A stretch of 64,000 bases of DNA from Salipiger sp. H15 (GCF_040409955.1 NZ_CP123384.1:1336501-1400500); one strand, 5' to 3'; positions 33,898 through 43,503 are shown, counted from the stretch's first letter. The notes: generated from the sequence alone by a model not told the origin. Program-made: numbers and translations.

Positions 33898-34001
33898 GCC
33901 GCTTTCCATTCTTTTGGGCCGCTTTCCTTTTTTCGGTCGGCGCGACGGTAGCGGCACGCAGGCGCATGGACAATCCCGGTCGCAGGACCATAGTACGCCC
34001 C

Positions 34002-35219
34002 ATGACACAGGACAGCGATCTGCTCATCATCGGCGGCGGTCTCAACGGGCCCGCCCTCGCGCTGGCGGCGGCCAGGGCCGGGCTCAGCGCCACCGTCATC
34101 GACGCCCTGCCCGCCGAGACGCGGGCCGAGCCCGGCTTCGACGGCCGCGCCTATGCGCTGGCCCTCGCCTCGGTGCGGCTGCTGGCCAATCTCGGGCTCT
34201 GGGACCGGCTCGCGCCGAATGCCCAGCCGATGACCGCGATCCGCGTCACCGACGGGCGCGTCGGCGAGGCGGAGGTGTTTCTCGGGCTCGATTTCGCCTC
34301 GGCCGAGATCGAGGAAGGGCCCATGGGCCACATGGTCGAGGACCGTTTCCTGCGCCGTGCGCTGCTCGAGGCCATGGGGGCCGAGCCGCTGATCACCCAT
34401 CGCGCCGCCTCGACGGTGATTGCGCAGGAGGTGGATGTCTCGGGCGTGACGGTGACGCTGGCGGATAGCGGCACGCTGCGCGGGCGGCTGCTGGTCGGCG
34501 CCGACGGGCGCAGCAGCGGCACGGCGGCGCGCGCGCGCATCCGGCGCATGGGCTGGACCTACGGGCAGACGGCGCTGGTCTGCGCCATCGCCCACGAGCT
34601 GCCGCATGAGGGTGTCGCGCACCAGTTCTTCATGCCGAGTGGTCCGCTGGCGATCCTGCCGCTGACCGGCAACCGCAGCTCGATCGTCTGGAGCGAGAAG
34701 GACGCGCTGGCCCGCGCCATCCACGCGCTGCCGGATGACGAGTACCTGCAGGTGCTGCGCCCGCGCTTCGGCGATTTCCTCGGCGAGATCACCCTTGCCG
34801 GGCCGCGCTACACCTACCCGCTGGGGCTGACGCTGGCCAATGCCTTCGTCGCCGAGCGGCTGGCGCTGGTGGGCGACGCGGCGCATGGCATGCACCCGAT
34901 CGCCGGACAGGGGCTCAACGCCGGGCTGCGCGACGTGGCGGCGCTGGCGCATGTGCTGGCCCATGCGCAGCGCCGGGGCGAGGACGTGGCCTCGCCGCAG
35001 GTGCTGGCGCGCTACCAGAGCTGGCGGCGCTTCGACACGGCGGCGCTGGCGGCGGCGACCGATCTTTTCAACCGGCTCTTCTCGAACGACAACCCGATCC
35101 TGCGGGCCGGGCGTGATCTTGGCATGGCGCTGGTGCAGGGCATGCCCGGGCTGCGCCGCAATTTCGTGCGCGAGGCGGCGGGGCTCACCGGCGAGCTGCC
35201 GGATCTCATGGCGAAGTGA
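34002..35219 (+). CDS. UbiH/UbiF-family FAD-dependent hydroxylase
   Basis: 405 residues of the ubiquinone-type aromatic hydroxylases: dinucleotide motif LLIIGGGLNGPALALAAARAG at the N-terminus, the DG motif in GRLLVGADGRSSGTA, and the second FAD motif VGDAAHGMHPIAGQGLN. It probably hydroxylates an intermediate of ubiquinone synthesis; which ring position is not decidable here. The ATG at 34002 puts the FAD motif at the correct distance. Transcribed divergently from the amidase. Confidence 0.92.
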   Translation: MTQDSDLLIIGGGLNGPALALAAARAGLSATVIDALPAETRAEPGFDGRAYALALASVRLLANLGLWDRLAPNAQPMTAIRVTDGRVGEAEVFLGLDFASAEIEEGPMGHMVEDRFLRRALLEAMGAEPLITHRAASTVIAQEVDVSGVTVTLADSGTLRGRLLVGADGRSSGTAARARIRRMGWTYGQTALVCAIAHELPHEGVAHQFFMPSGPLAILPLTGNRSSIVWSEKDALARAIHALPDDEYLQVLRPRFGDFLGEITLAGPRYTYPLGLTLANAFVAERLALVGDAAHGMHPIAGQGLNAGLRDVAALAHVLAHAQRRGEDVASPQVLARYQSWRRFDTAALAAATDLFNRLFSNDNPILRAGRDLGMALVQGMPGLRRNFVREAAGLTGELPDLMAK

Positions 35220-35236
35220 GACACGTCTGACTGGGA

Positions 35237-35280
35237 CAAGCTCCTTCGAAGGAGCTTGCAAATCCCTTCGAAGGGATTTG
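35237..35280. repeat. Pair of abutting 22-bp palindromes (copy 2)
   Basis: Two perfect palindromes end to end, 18 bases after the hydroxylase stop. First 35237-35258 (arms CAAGCTCC and GGAGCTTG), second 35259-35280 (arms CAAATCCC and GGGATTTG), both centred on TTCGAA. The layout is identical to the pair at 13525-13568. It is followed by a longer hairpin at 35293-35326. Confidence 0.88.
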
Positions 35281-35292
35281 GGTGCCGGGTCC

Positions 35293-35326
35293 GGGACAGG
35301 GTGGATGGATCCATCCGCCCTGTCCC
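35293..35326. terminator. Long hairpin between convergent genes
   Basis: A 34-base near-perfect inverted repeat: GGGACAGGGTGGATGG, then AT, then CCATCCGCCCTGTCCC, with one T-G pair. There is no clear T-run on either side, so a factor-independent role is uncertain, but the position between the hydroxylase and DUF2125 gene ends fits a bidirectional transcript end. Confidence 0.6.
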
Positions 35327-35334
35327 GTTGAGGA

Positions 35335-36876
35335 TCACTTGATCCGCTGGCCGTTGGCGAGGATCTGGCCTTGGCCGTTCACCTCGATCTTCGAGGTCTG
35401 GGTGTCGGGATCGGCGCCCGGCACGGTGAACATGCCCAGCATCATCCGCGCGCCCATGGCATCCTGCTGGCTCAGCAGCCCCATGGTGATCAGCTTGTCG
35501 ATCAGCCCGTTGGCCCCGGTGAGCGAGAAGTTCACCTCACCCTCGGGGGCGGGCATGCCGCCGAAGCTCTCGGTGTCGGCCTGGTCGAAGGTGAAGTCGC
35601 CCTGGCCGGTGATCTTGGCCCCGGCGGCCGAGAGGGTCAGGCTGTTCAGCTTCAGCGCGTTGAGCTCGACCGGCGCGGTGTCCTCCTCCTCGAGCTTGGT
35701 CAGGCCCGCCGGATCGAAGACAGAGACCAGCGGCGTCACCTTGCCGGAGATGTCGAGCGCCAGCGTCGCCGGATCGCGCGGCAGCGTGGCACCCGGATCG
35801 AAGATGCCCCAGATCGCGTCCGACAGCGTCAGCCCGCCGAGCGTCACGCCGAAGCCCATGTCCTGCGGCGTGTCGGCCTTGGCCAGCGGCATCGACAGGT
35901 TCAGCCCGATCTGCTCGATCGCGGCGCTCACCGGGAAGGGCAGGCTGCCGCCCTCGGCCTCGTAGTTGAGCGCGTCGAGGTTCAGCGCGTAGCTCATGCG
36001 CGTGCCGTCGAGCGAGCCCTCCAGCGCGCCGCCCTGCGAGCTGCTGCTGCCGGTCGTCGTCTCGGCGCCGTCGGTGAAGGCAAAGCTGGTCTGGCCGCTG
36101 GCAAAGGCGACGCGGCCGCTGCCCTCGAAGCCGGCGCCCATGATCGCGGCGGGATCCGCCCCCGGGGCGGGTTCGGAGAGCACCGACTCGCCCTTGCTGG
36201 TCAGCCCGGCCAGCCGGCCCGAGATCTGCGCCGTGGAATTCGGCTGCTCGGGGTCGCTGCCCGCCATGTCGTAGCGCAGCTCGTCGGTCTCGTAGCTGTG
36301 GCTGTAGCGGCGCTTGCCCTCCGCGGTGACCACCGTCGAGCTGCCCGAGAGCGGCCCGGTGGAGAGGGTGGCGCTGAACACGTCGCGCGGCAGTTCCTCG
36401 CCCTCGGCGACGAGGCGGACGAGGTCGAGCCGCGTTGCCTCGGCGCTGTAGGTGTAGTCGAGCGCGCCGGGCGCGCCCGAGGCGATGAGGCCGAGCGCCT
36501 CCTGCGTCAGCTCAAGCGTCATCTCGATGGGATCGGTGCCCTCCTCGGTGACCGTGATGCCGATCGGCATCGGGTTCGGCAGGCGCAGCCCCACCGTGCC
36601 GTCGCCGAGATCCTCGAGCGTGATGTCCGCGAGCCCGATGGTGACGTCGCCGGCCGCCTGGCCCTCAGCCTCGGGGATGGCCATGCGCAGGGTCAGGTCG
36701 CCCAGCATCAGGTTGCCGCCGGCGGCACTCTCGGTGACCGAGACCTCGTAGCCCACGCCCTTGAGCAGGGTCGCGAGGTCGTCCCAGACCTGCGCGGGGG
36801 TGACGTCGGCCCGGGCGGGGGGAGACAGGATCAGCGCTGCCGCGCCGGCCCCGATGATCCCGGTCAAATATCTCAT
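35335..36876 (-). CDS. DUF2125 domain-containing protein
   Basis: 513 residues with a signal peptide ending near PPARADV (residue 24) and a long beta-rich exported part; repeated phrases such as MLGDLTLRM, VTLGGLTLSD and LKLNSLTLSAAG fit the DUF2125/AsmA-like pattern. It is probably a periplasmic or outer-membrane-facing protein of unknown function. The frame is open upstream over the neighbouring gene; the ATG at 36876 gives the signal sequence. Confidence 0.8.
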   Translation of the reverse strand: MRYLTGIIGAGAAALILSPPARADVTPAQVWDDLATLLKGVGYEVSVTESAAGGNLMLGDLTLRMAIPEAEGQAAGDVTIGLADITLEDLGDGTVGLRLPNPMPIGITVTEEGTDPIEMTLELTQEALGLIASGAPGALDYTYSAEATRLDLVRLVAEGEELPRDVFSATLSTGPLSGSSTVVTAEGKRRYSHSYETDELRYDMAGSDPEQPNSTAQISGRLAGLTSKGESVLSEPAPGADPAAIMGAGFEGSGRVAFASGQTSFAFTDGAETTTGSSSSQGGALEGSLDGTRMSYALNLDALNYEAEGGSLPFPVSAAIEQIGLNLSMPLAKADTPQDMGFGVTLGGLTLSDAIWGIFDPGATLPRDPATLALDISGKVTPLVSVFDPAGLTKLEEEDTAPVELNALKLNSLTLSAAGAKITGQGDFTFDQADTESFGGMPAPEGEVNFSLTGANGLIDKLITMGLLSQQDAMGARMMLGMFTVPGADPDTQTSKIEVNGQGQILANGQRIK

Positions 36877-36997
36877 TTTCAATCCTTTCCGCCCTGGGCC
36901 GCACTCAATGACGTAGAGTTCGCCTTCCCGCCGCCCCGGGTCAAGAGGCTGGACCGGAGATAGGTCAGTGTTTACCAAGGGTGAGACTGGGCAAACG

Positions 36998-37759
36998 ATG
37001 GGGCAATCCATGGATATGACTGGGAAAACCGTGATGATCACCGGTGCGAGCCGGGGGATCGGTGCCGCGGCGGCGCGACTCTTTGCGCAGGCGGGGGCCA
37101 ACGTGGCGCTGGTGGCACGCGGTCGCGAGGCGGTGGCGGAGCTCGCGGGCGAGATCGGGCCGAAGGCGATCGCCATCCCCTGCGACATCTCGCGCTACTG
37201 GGAAGTGGACCAGGCGGTGCAGGCCTGCGTCTCGGCCTTCGGGCGGATCGACGTGTTGATCAACAATGCCGGGGTGATCGAGCCGATCGCGCCGCTCGCG
37301 GGGGCCGATCCGGGTGCCTGGGGTCAGGTGATCGACATCAACCTCAAGGGCGTCTACCACGGCATGCACGCGGCGCTGCCGCTGATGCTGGCGGCCGGGG
37401 GCGGCACGGTGCTGACCATCGGATCGGGCGCGGCGCATCAGCCACTCGAGGGCTGGTCGGCCTATTGCGCGTCGAAGGCCGGGGCGCTGATGCTCACCCG
37501 CATGGCCGATGCCGAGTTCCGCGCGCGCGGCATCAGGGCGATCTCGCTTTCGCCCGGCACGGTGGCGACGCAGATGCAGCGCACGATCAAGGCCTCGGGC
37601 GTCAACCCCGTGAGCGAGCTGGAATGGGAAGATCATATTCCCCCCGAGTGGGTGGCGAAGGCGCTGCTCTGGATGTGCGGGCCCGAGACGGATGCGCATC
37701 TCGGTGGCGAGATCTCGCTCCGCGACGAGGCAGTGCGCAGGGCGATCGGCGTCGCATGA
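36998..37759 (+). CDS. SDR family NAD(P)-dependent oxidoreductase
   Basis: About 253 residues. The classical short-chain dehydrogenase motifs are present: ITGASRGIGAAAARLFAQAG (cofactor), VLINNAGVIEPI, and the active-site YCASKAGALML. Further motifs are SLSPGTVATQM and LLWMCGPETDAH. ATG codons at 36998, 37010 and 37016 compete for the start, and none has a clear ribosome site. Its stop overlaps the enoyl-CoA hydratase start (ATGA), hinting at one pathway for acyl or keto compounds. Confidence 0.9.
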   Translation: MGQSMDMTGKTVMITGASRGIGAAAARLFAQAGANVALVARGREAVAELAGEIGPKAIAIPCDISRYWEVDQAVQACVSAFGRIDVLINNAGVIEPIAPLAGADPGAWGQVIDINLKGVYHGMHAALPLMLAAGGGTVLTIGSGAAHQPLEGWSAYCASKAGALMLTRMADAEFRARGIRAISLSPGTVATQMQRTIKASGVNPVSELEWEDHIPPEWVAKALLWMCGPETDAHLGGEISLRDEAVRRAIGVA

Positions 37760-38364
37760 TCACACTCACGCAGGACGGCGGCTACTGGCTGGCGGTGATC
37801 GACCGTCCCGAGAAGGCGAATTCCCTGACGCCGGAGATGCTGGAGCGTCTCTGCGAGTTCGCCGAGGCGGCGCAGGAGGCACAGGTGCTGGTGATTACTG
37901 GGACCGGCAAGGTGTTCTCGGCCGGTGCCGATCTCGAGGCGGCGCGGGCGGGGCTCGCGACCTCGCCGCTCTGGGAGCGGCTGTCGGGCGCGATCGCGGC
38001 GTTGCCGGGGCTGACTATCTGTGCGCTCAACGGGACGCTCGCCGGGGGAGCCATGGGCATGGCGCTGGCCTGCGATCTGCGCATCGCCGTGCCGGGGGCG
38101 AAGGTCTTCTACCCGGTGATGAAGCTCGGCTTCCTGCCGCAGCCGTCGGACCCGGCGCGGCTGGCGGCCCTGGTCGGACCCGCGAGGGCGAAGATGATCC
38201 TCATGGCCGGGCAGAAGGTTCCGGTGGAGGAGGCGCAGGGCTGGGGGCTGATCGACCGGATCGTCGCGCCCGAGGATCTGCTGGCCACGGTGCGCGCGCT
38301 GGCCGAGGACACGCTCGCCGCGGACCCCGCCCATGCGGCGGCGATCAAGGCACTGATCCGCTGA
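37756..38364 (+). CDS. Enoyl-CoA hydratase/isomerase family protein (short form)
   Basis: 202 residues, shorter than the usual 255-260. The crotonase core is present: DRPEKANSLTPEML, the oxyanion loop GKVFSAGADLEAARAG and the second oxyanion region LNGTLAGGAMGMALACDLR. The glutamates that hydrate enoyl-CoA are not both obvious, so hydratase activity is not certain. The start overlaps the SDR stop as ATGA, so both belong to one unit. Confidence 0.85.
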   Translation: MITLTQDGGYWLAVIDRPEKANSLTPEMLERLCEFAEAAQEAQVLVITGTGKVFSAGADLEAARAGLATSPLWERLSGAIAALPGLTICALNGTLAGGAMGMALACDLRIAVPGAKVFYPVMKLGFLPQPSDPARLAALVGPARAKMILMAGQKVPVEEAQGWGLIDRIVAPEDLLATVRALAEDTLAADPAHAAAIKALIR

Positions 38365-38369
38365 GGTTG

Positions 38370-38396
38370 TGACGGCGGCTCCGAGGGCCGTCGTCA
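38370..38396. terminator. Hairpin between convergent hydratase and chemoreceptor genes
   Basis: Arms TGACGGCGGC (38370-38379) and GCCGTCGTCA (38387-38396) pair with one mismatch around a seven-base loop. There is no strong T-run. The position between two gene ends supports transcription termination or protection of mRNA ends. Confidence 0.5.
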
Positions 38397-38450
38397 CGGC
38401 GTTTCCAGCTTGCGAACGGCAGATGCGGCGCCCGCGAAGGGAGCGCCGGG

Positions 38451-40556
38451 TCACGCGGCGCGGCCCACCGAGGCGGGAGCCCGCTCGGCGCCGCCCAGGT
38501 CGAACTCGCTGACCAGCGCCGAGAGACGCTGCGCGCCCTCGGCAAGCTCGGTCGAGGCGTCGCGGCTGGCGTCGGCGACCTCGGTGTTCTGCGAGGTGAG
38601 ATCGCGCAGCTGGATCATGGCATTGTTCACGCCCTGCAATTCGCGACTCTGTGCCTCGGCGGCGGCGCTGATGTTCGAGAGCACCTCGTCGACACGGAGG
38701 ATCTGCTCGAGGATCGCCTGCAGCGCCTCGCCGGTTTCACCGACGAGGCTCACGCCGCCGCTGACCTCGCGGGCGCTTTCCTCGATCAGTTCCTTGATCT
38801 CGAGCGCGGCATCGGCGGAGCGGCTGGCGAGCCCCTGAACCTCCATCGCGACCACGGCGAAGCCCTTGCCGAATTCGCCGGCGCGGGCGGCCTCGACGCC
38901 GGCATTGAGTGCCAGCAGGTTGGTTTGGAACGAGATGTCCTCGATCACCGCGGTAATCTGGGCGATCCGCCCCGAGCTTTCGGCGATCCGGTCCATGGCC
39001 GCGACTGCCTTGCGCACCACCTCGCCGGAGCGGTCGGCGCGTCCCTTCGCCTCGTCGGCGAGATCCTTCACGTCCTTGAGCGCGCCATTCGTCTCGGCCA
39101 GCGTGCTGGTGAGGCCCGAGACGGTCTCGGCGGTGTTGCTGATCGTCGCGACCTGTGTGGTCGTGCGGTCGGCGAGGTCGGCGGCGGAACTGCGCATCCC
39201 GCGCGAGCGCTGCTCGATCTCGCCGACGGTGCCAGAGACGGCGCGCATCACCTCGCGCAGCCGGGACGTCGCCGTGTTGAAATCGTTTCGGATCGCATCG
39301 TATTCCTCGGCCAGCGGCTCGTCGAAGCGCAGCGTCAGGTCTGCCCGGGCCAGGCCGTTGAGCCCCTCGGTGACCAGGTCGACCACCTGCTGGTGGCGGG
39401 CATTGAGCTGCGCCTCGTCCTCGGCGCGCTTCTCGATCGCCGCGCGGGAGAGCTGCTTGAAGCGGTAGATCGACTGGGCCATGCGCCCGATCTCGCCGCG
39501 GCTGTGGATGTAGGGCACCCAGGCCTCGAACCGCCCCTCGACGAATTCCATCATCACCAAGCTGAGCCGTCCCAGCCGGCGGGTGACGAACTCGGCCACG
39601 CCGATGGCAAAGCCGGTCAGGGTCAGCGCGGCAAGCAGGGTCAGCGCGCCGGTGATCAGCAGGACGCGCCGCGCGGTATCGGCGGTGGAGAGTGCCAGTG
39701 CGGCCGTTTCGCCGCTGAGCCTTGTCTCGAGCGCCCGCAGCGCGTCGATCCATGCTGTCGAGGCGGCGAACCAGTCGGGTGCGGTGAGCGCCCCGCGCGC
39801 GCCGCCATAGGGGAGGGACCCAATGGTCTCGACCATTGGGGCAAGTGCCTTCGCGGCCGGGCTGGCGTGAAGATCCTCGATCATCTTGGCGTCCTGAAGG
39901 ACCTTGGCTGCGCGCGACAAGTAGGCGTTCTCGCGCGCCGTGAGTTCCATGAACCGGCGGTGAATTTGCGGCGGAAAATTCTCGGTTCCGAGGCCCGTGG
40001 CTCCCATGGCCCGGGCCAGCCCGGCGGCCTCCTTGGCAAAGCCGATCTCTTCATGCGCCTCCATCAGCGCCCCGGTCGCCGGCGAGCGCGCGATGTCGCG
40101 CATCTGGCCCCCCGCGGAGAGCAGAAGATCGACGAGGCGGGTGTAATACCCGGCCAGTTGCGGCACGGTCAGGGCGAAACGGTCGATTTGAGCGCGCGTT
40201 TCCGCCAGCGCGGCAAGCTCCTTGTGCGCGGCGGCCATCGGCTCGGCGGCGGCCATCTCGGTTTCGGGAATCCTGTCGCTGAAACGGGCGAGAAGGGCGT
40301 CCGTGGCCTCGCGTTGGTGCGCCAGGTCGGCGGCGAAGTTCCTGCCGCGCGACGAGGTGAACCCGGCGGAATAGCCACGCTCCTTCTGAACTTCATGAAT
40401 GAGGTCAGACAATGCCTCGGTCTCCGCCGCGATCCGCGCGACGCGTTCGAGCGTTTCGGCATTGTCGCTCAGCCGCAGGATTTCCTGCCCGGAAAAGTAG
40501 AGAACAAGTGCAAGCAGCGGCCCCAGGGCGCCGAGAAGCATCAGTCGCAGGCTCAT
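38451..40556 (-). CDS. Methyl-accepting chemotaxis protein with NIT sensor domain
   Basis: 701 residues. Membrane helix near the N-terminus (LMLLGALGPLLALVLYF), a large periplasmic NIT (nitrate/nitrite-sensing type) domain with the QKERGYSAGF signature, a second helix near residue 310-335, HAMP, and a long signalling domain with the conserved hairpin tip (DISFQTNLLALNAGVEAARAG, in part). The C-terminus lacks a CheR-binding pentapeptide. The ATG at 40556 has GGAG six bases upstream and is preferred over 40580. Downstream of the choX gene, but separated by a strong terminator. Confidence 0.92.
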   Translation of the reverse strand: MSLRLMLLGALGPLLALVLYFSGQEILRLSDNAETLERVARIAAETEALSDLIHEVQKERGYSAGFTSSRGRNFAADLAHQREATDALLARFSDRIPETEMAAAEPMAAAHKELAALAETRAQIDRFALTVPQLAGYYTRLVDLLLSAGGQMRDIARSPATGALMEAHEEIGFAKEAAGLARAMGATGLGTENFPPQIHRRFMELTARENAYLSRAAKVLQDAKMIEDLHASPAAKALAPMVETIGSLPYGGARGALTAPDWFAASTAWIDALRALETRLSGETAALALSTADTARRVLLITGALTLLAALTLTGFAIGVAEFVTRRLGRLSLVMMEFVEGRFEAWVPYIHSRGEIGRMAQSIYRFKQLSRAAIEKRAEDEAQLNARHQQVVDLVTEGLNGLARADLTLRFDEPLAEEYDAIRNDFNTATSRLREVMRAVSGTVGEIEQRSRGMRSSAADLADRTTTQVATISNTAETVSGLTSTLAETNGALKDVKDLADEAKGRADRSGEVVRKAVAAMDRIAESSGRIAQITAVIEDISFQTNLLALNAGVEAARAGEFGKGFAVVAMEVQGLASRSADAALEIKELIEESAREVSGGVSLVGETGEALQAILEQILRVDEVLSNISAAAEAQSRELQGVNNAMIQLRDLTSQNTEVADASRDASTELAEGAQRLSALVSEFDLGGAERAPASVGRAA

Positions 40557-40667
40557 GGTCGACTCCGTCCAGTGGGGCATCCTCGGGACATCTGGCGCGG
40601 GAGTGATGAAATCTTGCTGAACCGCCGGCCGGGGCCGGATCGGAAAATGTATCTAAATTGAATTGTT

Positions 40668-40704
40668 CCCCGGCACCCCGCCGGACTCGGGCGGGGTGCC
40701 GGGG
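40668..40704 (-). terminator. Strong terminator after choX
   Basis: A perfect 15-base-pair stem (40668-40682 with 40690-40704) closed by a seven-base loop, lying 13 bases past the choX stop. In the transcript direction it is followed by AACAATTCAATTT, which is U-rich but not a clean run. It should uncouple choX from the chemoreceptor gene. Confidence 0.8.
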
Positions 40705-40717
40705 CTCAGGTCGCAGC

Positions 40718-41647
40718 TTACTCGAGCGCCGCGGTCACCGCGGCCTTGGCATCGCCGCCGTCGCGGGTGGTCACGCCGTCGAGCCAGCCGTCCAGAACGC
40801 CCGGGTTGGCCTTCAGCCAGGCGGTGGCCGCCTTGTCGGGGTCGGTGCCGTCATTGAGGATCGCGCCCATGATCTCGTTTTCCATCTGCAACGAGAATCC
40901 GAGGTTGGTCAGCAGCTTGCCGACATTGGGGCATTCCGCGACATAGCCGGCGCGGGTGTTGGTGTAGACCGTGGCGCCGCCGAAATCGGGGCCGAACCAG
41001 TCGTCGCCGCCCGAGAGGTACGTCAGGTCGAAGTTGGCGTTCATCGGGTGCGGCTCCCAGCCGAGGAAGACGATCGGCTCGTCGCGCTTCGAGGCGCGGT
41101 CGACCTGCGCGAGCATCCCCTGCTCGGAGCTTTCCTTGACGTCGAAGTCCTTCAGCCCGAAGGCATCGGCCGCGATCATGTCGAGGATCAGGCGGTTGCC
41201 GTCGTTGCCGGGCTCGATGCCGTAGATGGTCTCCTTGAGGTCATCCGCATGGGCGGCGATGTCGGCGAAGTCCTTGATTCCCATCGCGGCCCCGGCGGCG
41301 TTGGTGGCGAGCGTGTACTTCGCCCCCTCGAGGTTGGCGCGCACGGTGTCGACGCTGCCCTTCTCGCGGTAGGGGGCGATGTCGCCCTCCATGGTGGGCA
41401 TCCAGTTGCCGAGGAACACGTCGACGTCGCCGCGATCCATCGAGGTGTAGGTGACCGGCACCGAGAGCACCTTGATGTCGGTCTCGTAGCCGAGCGCCTT
41501 CAGCACGACCGTGGTCGCGGCGGTGGTGGCGGTGATGTCGGTCCAGCCGACATCGGAGAAGGTGATGGAGTCGCAGTCGGCCTGGGCGGTACCGGCAGCA
41601 CCGGCGGTGGCCAGCGCGGCGATCAGCGCGAGGCGGGAAATGGTCAT
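40718..41647 (-). CDS. choX: Choline ABC transporter substrate-binding protein ChoX
   Basis: 309 residues with a signal peptide (cleavage near AGTAQADC) and the ChoX pattern: DCDSITFSDVGWTDITATTA, VFLGNWMPTMEGDI, and IVFLGWEPHPMNANFDLTYL. The aromatic residues of the choline box and the DDWFGPDFGGATV segment are present. It should capture choline in the periplasm. The usual permease and ATPase genes (choW, choV) are not next to it: a chemoreceptor gene follows and adenine deaminase lies divergently upstream. Confidence 0.92.
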   Translation of the reverse strand: MTISRLALIAALATAGAAGTAQADCDSITFSDVGWTDITATTAATTVVLKALGYETDIKVLSVPVTYTSMDRGDVDVFLGNWMPTMEGDIAPYREKGSVDTVRANLEGAKYTLATNAAGAAMGIKDFADIAAHADDLKETIYGIEPGNDGNRLILDMIAADAFGLKDFDVKESSEQGMLAQVDRASKRDEPIVFLGWEPHPMNANFDLTYLSGGDDWFGPDFGGATVYTNTRAGYVAECPNVGKLLTNLGFSLQMENEIMGAILNDGTDPDKAATAWLKANPGVLDGWLDGVTTRDGGDAKAAVTAALE

Positions 41648-41799
41648 GATCAGGTCCCCTGTTGATTTTTATGCGCGCAACTAAGCGCCTTTTGCCAATG
41701 CTTTGCAACCGGGCTGGGCGCAAGACCCCTCGCCTTCCGGGCGCGGCCTGTGGCAGGCTCCGGGGCAGAGAACAGCAGGACCGGAAGGCGGAGGCAGGC

Positions 41800-43497
41800 A
41801 TGGCACAGCTCGAGACACGGATCGCGCAGGGACGCGGCGACGAGGCGGCGGATCTGGTGCTGAAGGGCGGGCGGATCCTCGACCTGATCACCGGCGAGCT
41901 GATCGCGGGTGACGTGGCGATCTGCGGCGACACGATCGTGGGGGTCTTCGAAAGCTACGAGGGGCGGCGCGAGATCGACGTCGGCGGCGCGATCCTCGTC
42001 CCGGGCTTCATCGACACACACCTGCACATCGAAAGCTCGCTGGTCACGCCCTTCGAGTTCGACCGCTGCGTGACCCCGCGCGGGGTCACCACCGCGATCT
42101 GCGACCCGCACGAGATCGCCAACGTGATCGGCGCGGCGGGCATCCGCTACTTCCAGGAGGCGTCGGCGCATACCCTGATGGACATCCGCGTGCAGCTGTC
42201 GTCCTGCGTGCCCTCGACCCACATGGAGACCGCCGGCGCCGAGCTGCTGGCCGAGGACATCGCCGCGCTGATGGGCCATCCCTCGGGCATCGGGCTGGCC
42301 GAGTTCATGAACTACCCGGGGGTGATCCACCGCGACCCCGAGGCGATGCGGAAGCTGAAGCTCTTCGAGGGAAGGCACGTCGACGGGCATTGCCCGTTGC
42401 TCTCGGGGCGCGATCTCAACGCCTATGTCGCCGCCGGCATCCGCACCGAGCACGAGGCGACCAGCGCCACCGAGGCGCTCGAGAAGCTGCGCAAGGGGAT
42501 GCGGGTGCTGATCCGCGAGGGGTCGGTCAGCAAGGACCTGCACGCGCTGCAGCCGCTGCTGACCGAGCGGACCTCGCCCTACATGTGCCTCTGCACCGAC
42601 GACCGGAACCCGCTCGACATCGGCGAGCACGGGCATCTCGACTACATGATCCGCACCCTGATCGCGCTCGGGACGCCGCCGCTGGCCGCGTACCGCGCCG
42701 CGTCGCTCTCGGCGGCGGAGGCGTTCGGGCTGAAGGACCGGGGGATGATCGCGCCGGGCAAGCGGGCCGACATCGTCGCCATCGACAGCCTCGAGGGCTG
42801 CCATGCGCAGCTGGTGCTGGCGGGTGGCGTGGTGGTGGAGGACGCGGCCTTCGCCGCGCGCCGGACCCTTCCCGAGGTGGGGCGCGACTCGGTGCGTGCG
42901 CCGAGGCTCGACGCGCAGAGCTTCCGCGCCACCGCCAACCGCGAGGAGACCGACGTCATCGGCATCCGCGAGGGGCAGATCCTCACCGATCACCTGCACG
43001 AGACCGTGGTGATCGAGAACGGCGACAAGGCCCCGGACATCGCGCGCGACCTCATCCGCATCGCGGTGGTCGAGCGACACGGCAAGAACGGCAACATTGC
43101 CACGGGCTTCGTGCGGGGCTTCGGGCTGCAGAAGGGCGCGATCGCCTCGACGGTCTGCCACGACCATCATAACATCGCCTGCGTCGGCGCGGATTACGCC
43201 GACATGGCGCTGGCGTCGAACCGTCTGGCCGAGATCGAGGGGGGCTTTGTGGTGGCGGCAGAGGGCAGGATCCTCGCCGAGCTGGCGCTGCCGGTGGCGG
43301 GGCTGATGAGCCTGCTGTCCTTCGAGGAGGTGCGCGACCGGCTGGTCGAGCTGCGCGCCGCGGCGCGCTCGCTGGGCGTGACGCTGGAGGAGCCCTTCCT
43401 GCAACTCGCCTTCCTTGCGCTGCCGGTGATCCCCGCGCTGAAGATCACCGATCGCGGCATGGTGGATGTGATGAAGTTCGAGATCATCCCCGGCTGA
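41800..43497 (+). CDS. ade: Adenine deaminase
   Basis: 565 residues of the Ade family (amidohydrolase superfamily): metal motif [26 protein letters not shown], and the C-terminal [18 protein letters not shown] region specific to adenine deaminases. It converts adenine to hypoxanthine for purine salvage. The ATG at 41800 has GGAGG five bases upstream. The gene ends six bases before the stop of the convergent acidic protein gene. Confidence 0.95.
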   Translation: MAQLETRIAQGRGDEAADLVLKGGRILDLITGELIAGDVAICGDTIVGVFESYEGRREIDVGGAILVPGFIDTHLHIESSLVTPFEFDRCVTPRGVTTAICDPHEIANVIGAAGIRYFQEASAHTLMDIRVQLSSCVPSTHMETAGAELLAEDIAALMGHPSGIGLAEFMNYPGVIHRDPEAMRKLKLFEGRHVDGHCPLLSGRDLNAYVAAGIRTEHEATSATEALEKLRKGMRVLIREGSVSKDLHALQPLLTERTSPYMCLCTDDRNPLDIGEHGHLDYMIRTLIALGTPPLAAYRAASLSAAEAFGLKDRGMIAPGKRADIVAIDSLEGCHAQLVLAGGVVVEDAAFAARRTLPEVGRDSVRAPRLDAQSFRATANREETDVIGIREGQILTDHLHETVVIENGDKAPDIARDLIRIAVVERHGKNGNIATGFVRGFGLQKGAIASTVCHDHHNIACVGADYADMALASNRLAEIEGGFVVAAEGRILAELALPVAGLMSLLSFEEVRDRLVELRAAARSLGVTLEEPFLQLAFLALPVIPALKITDRGMVDVMKFEIIPG

Positions 43498-43503
43498 GCG
43501 GGA

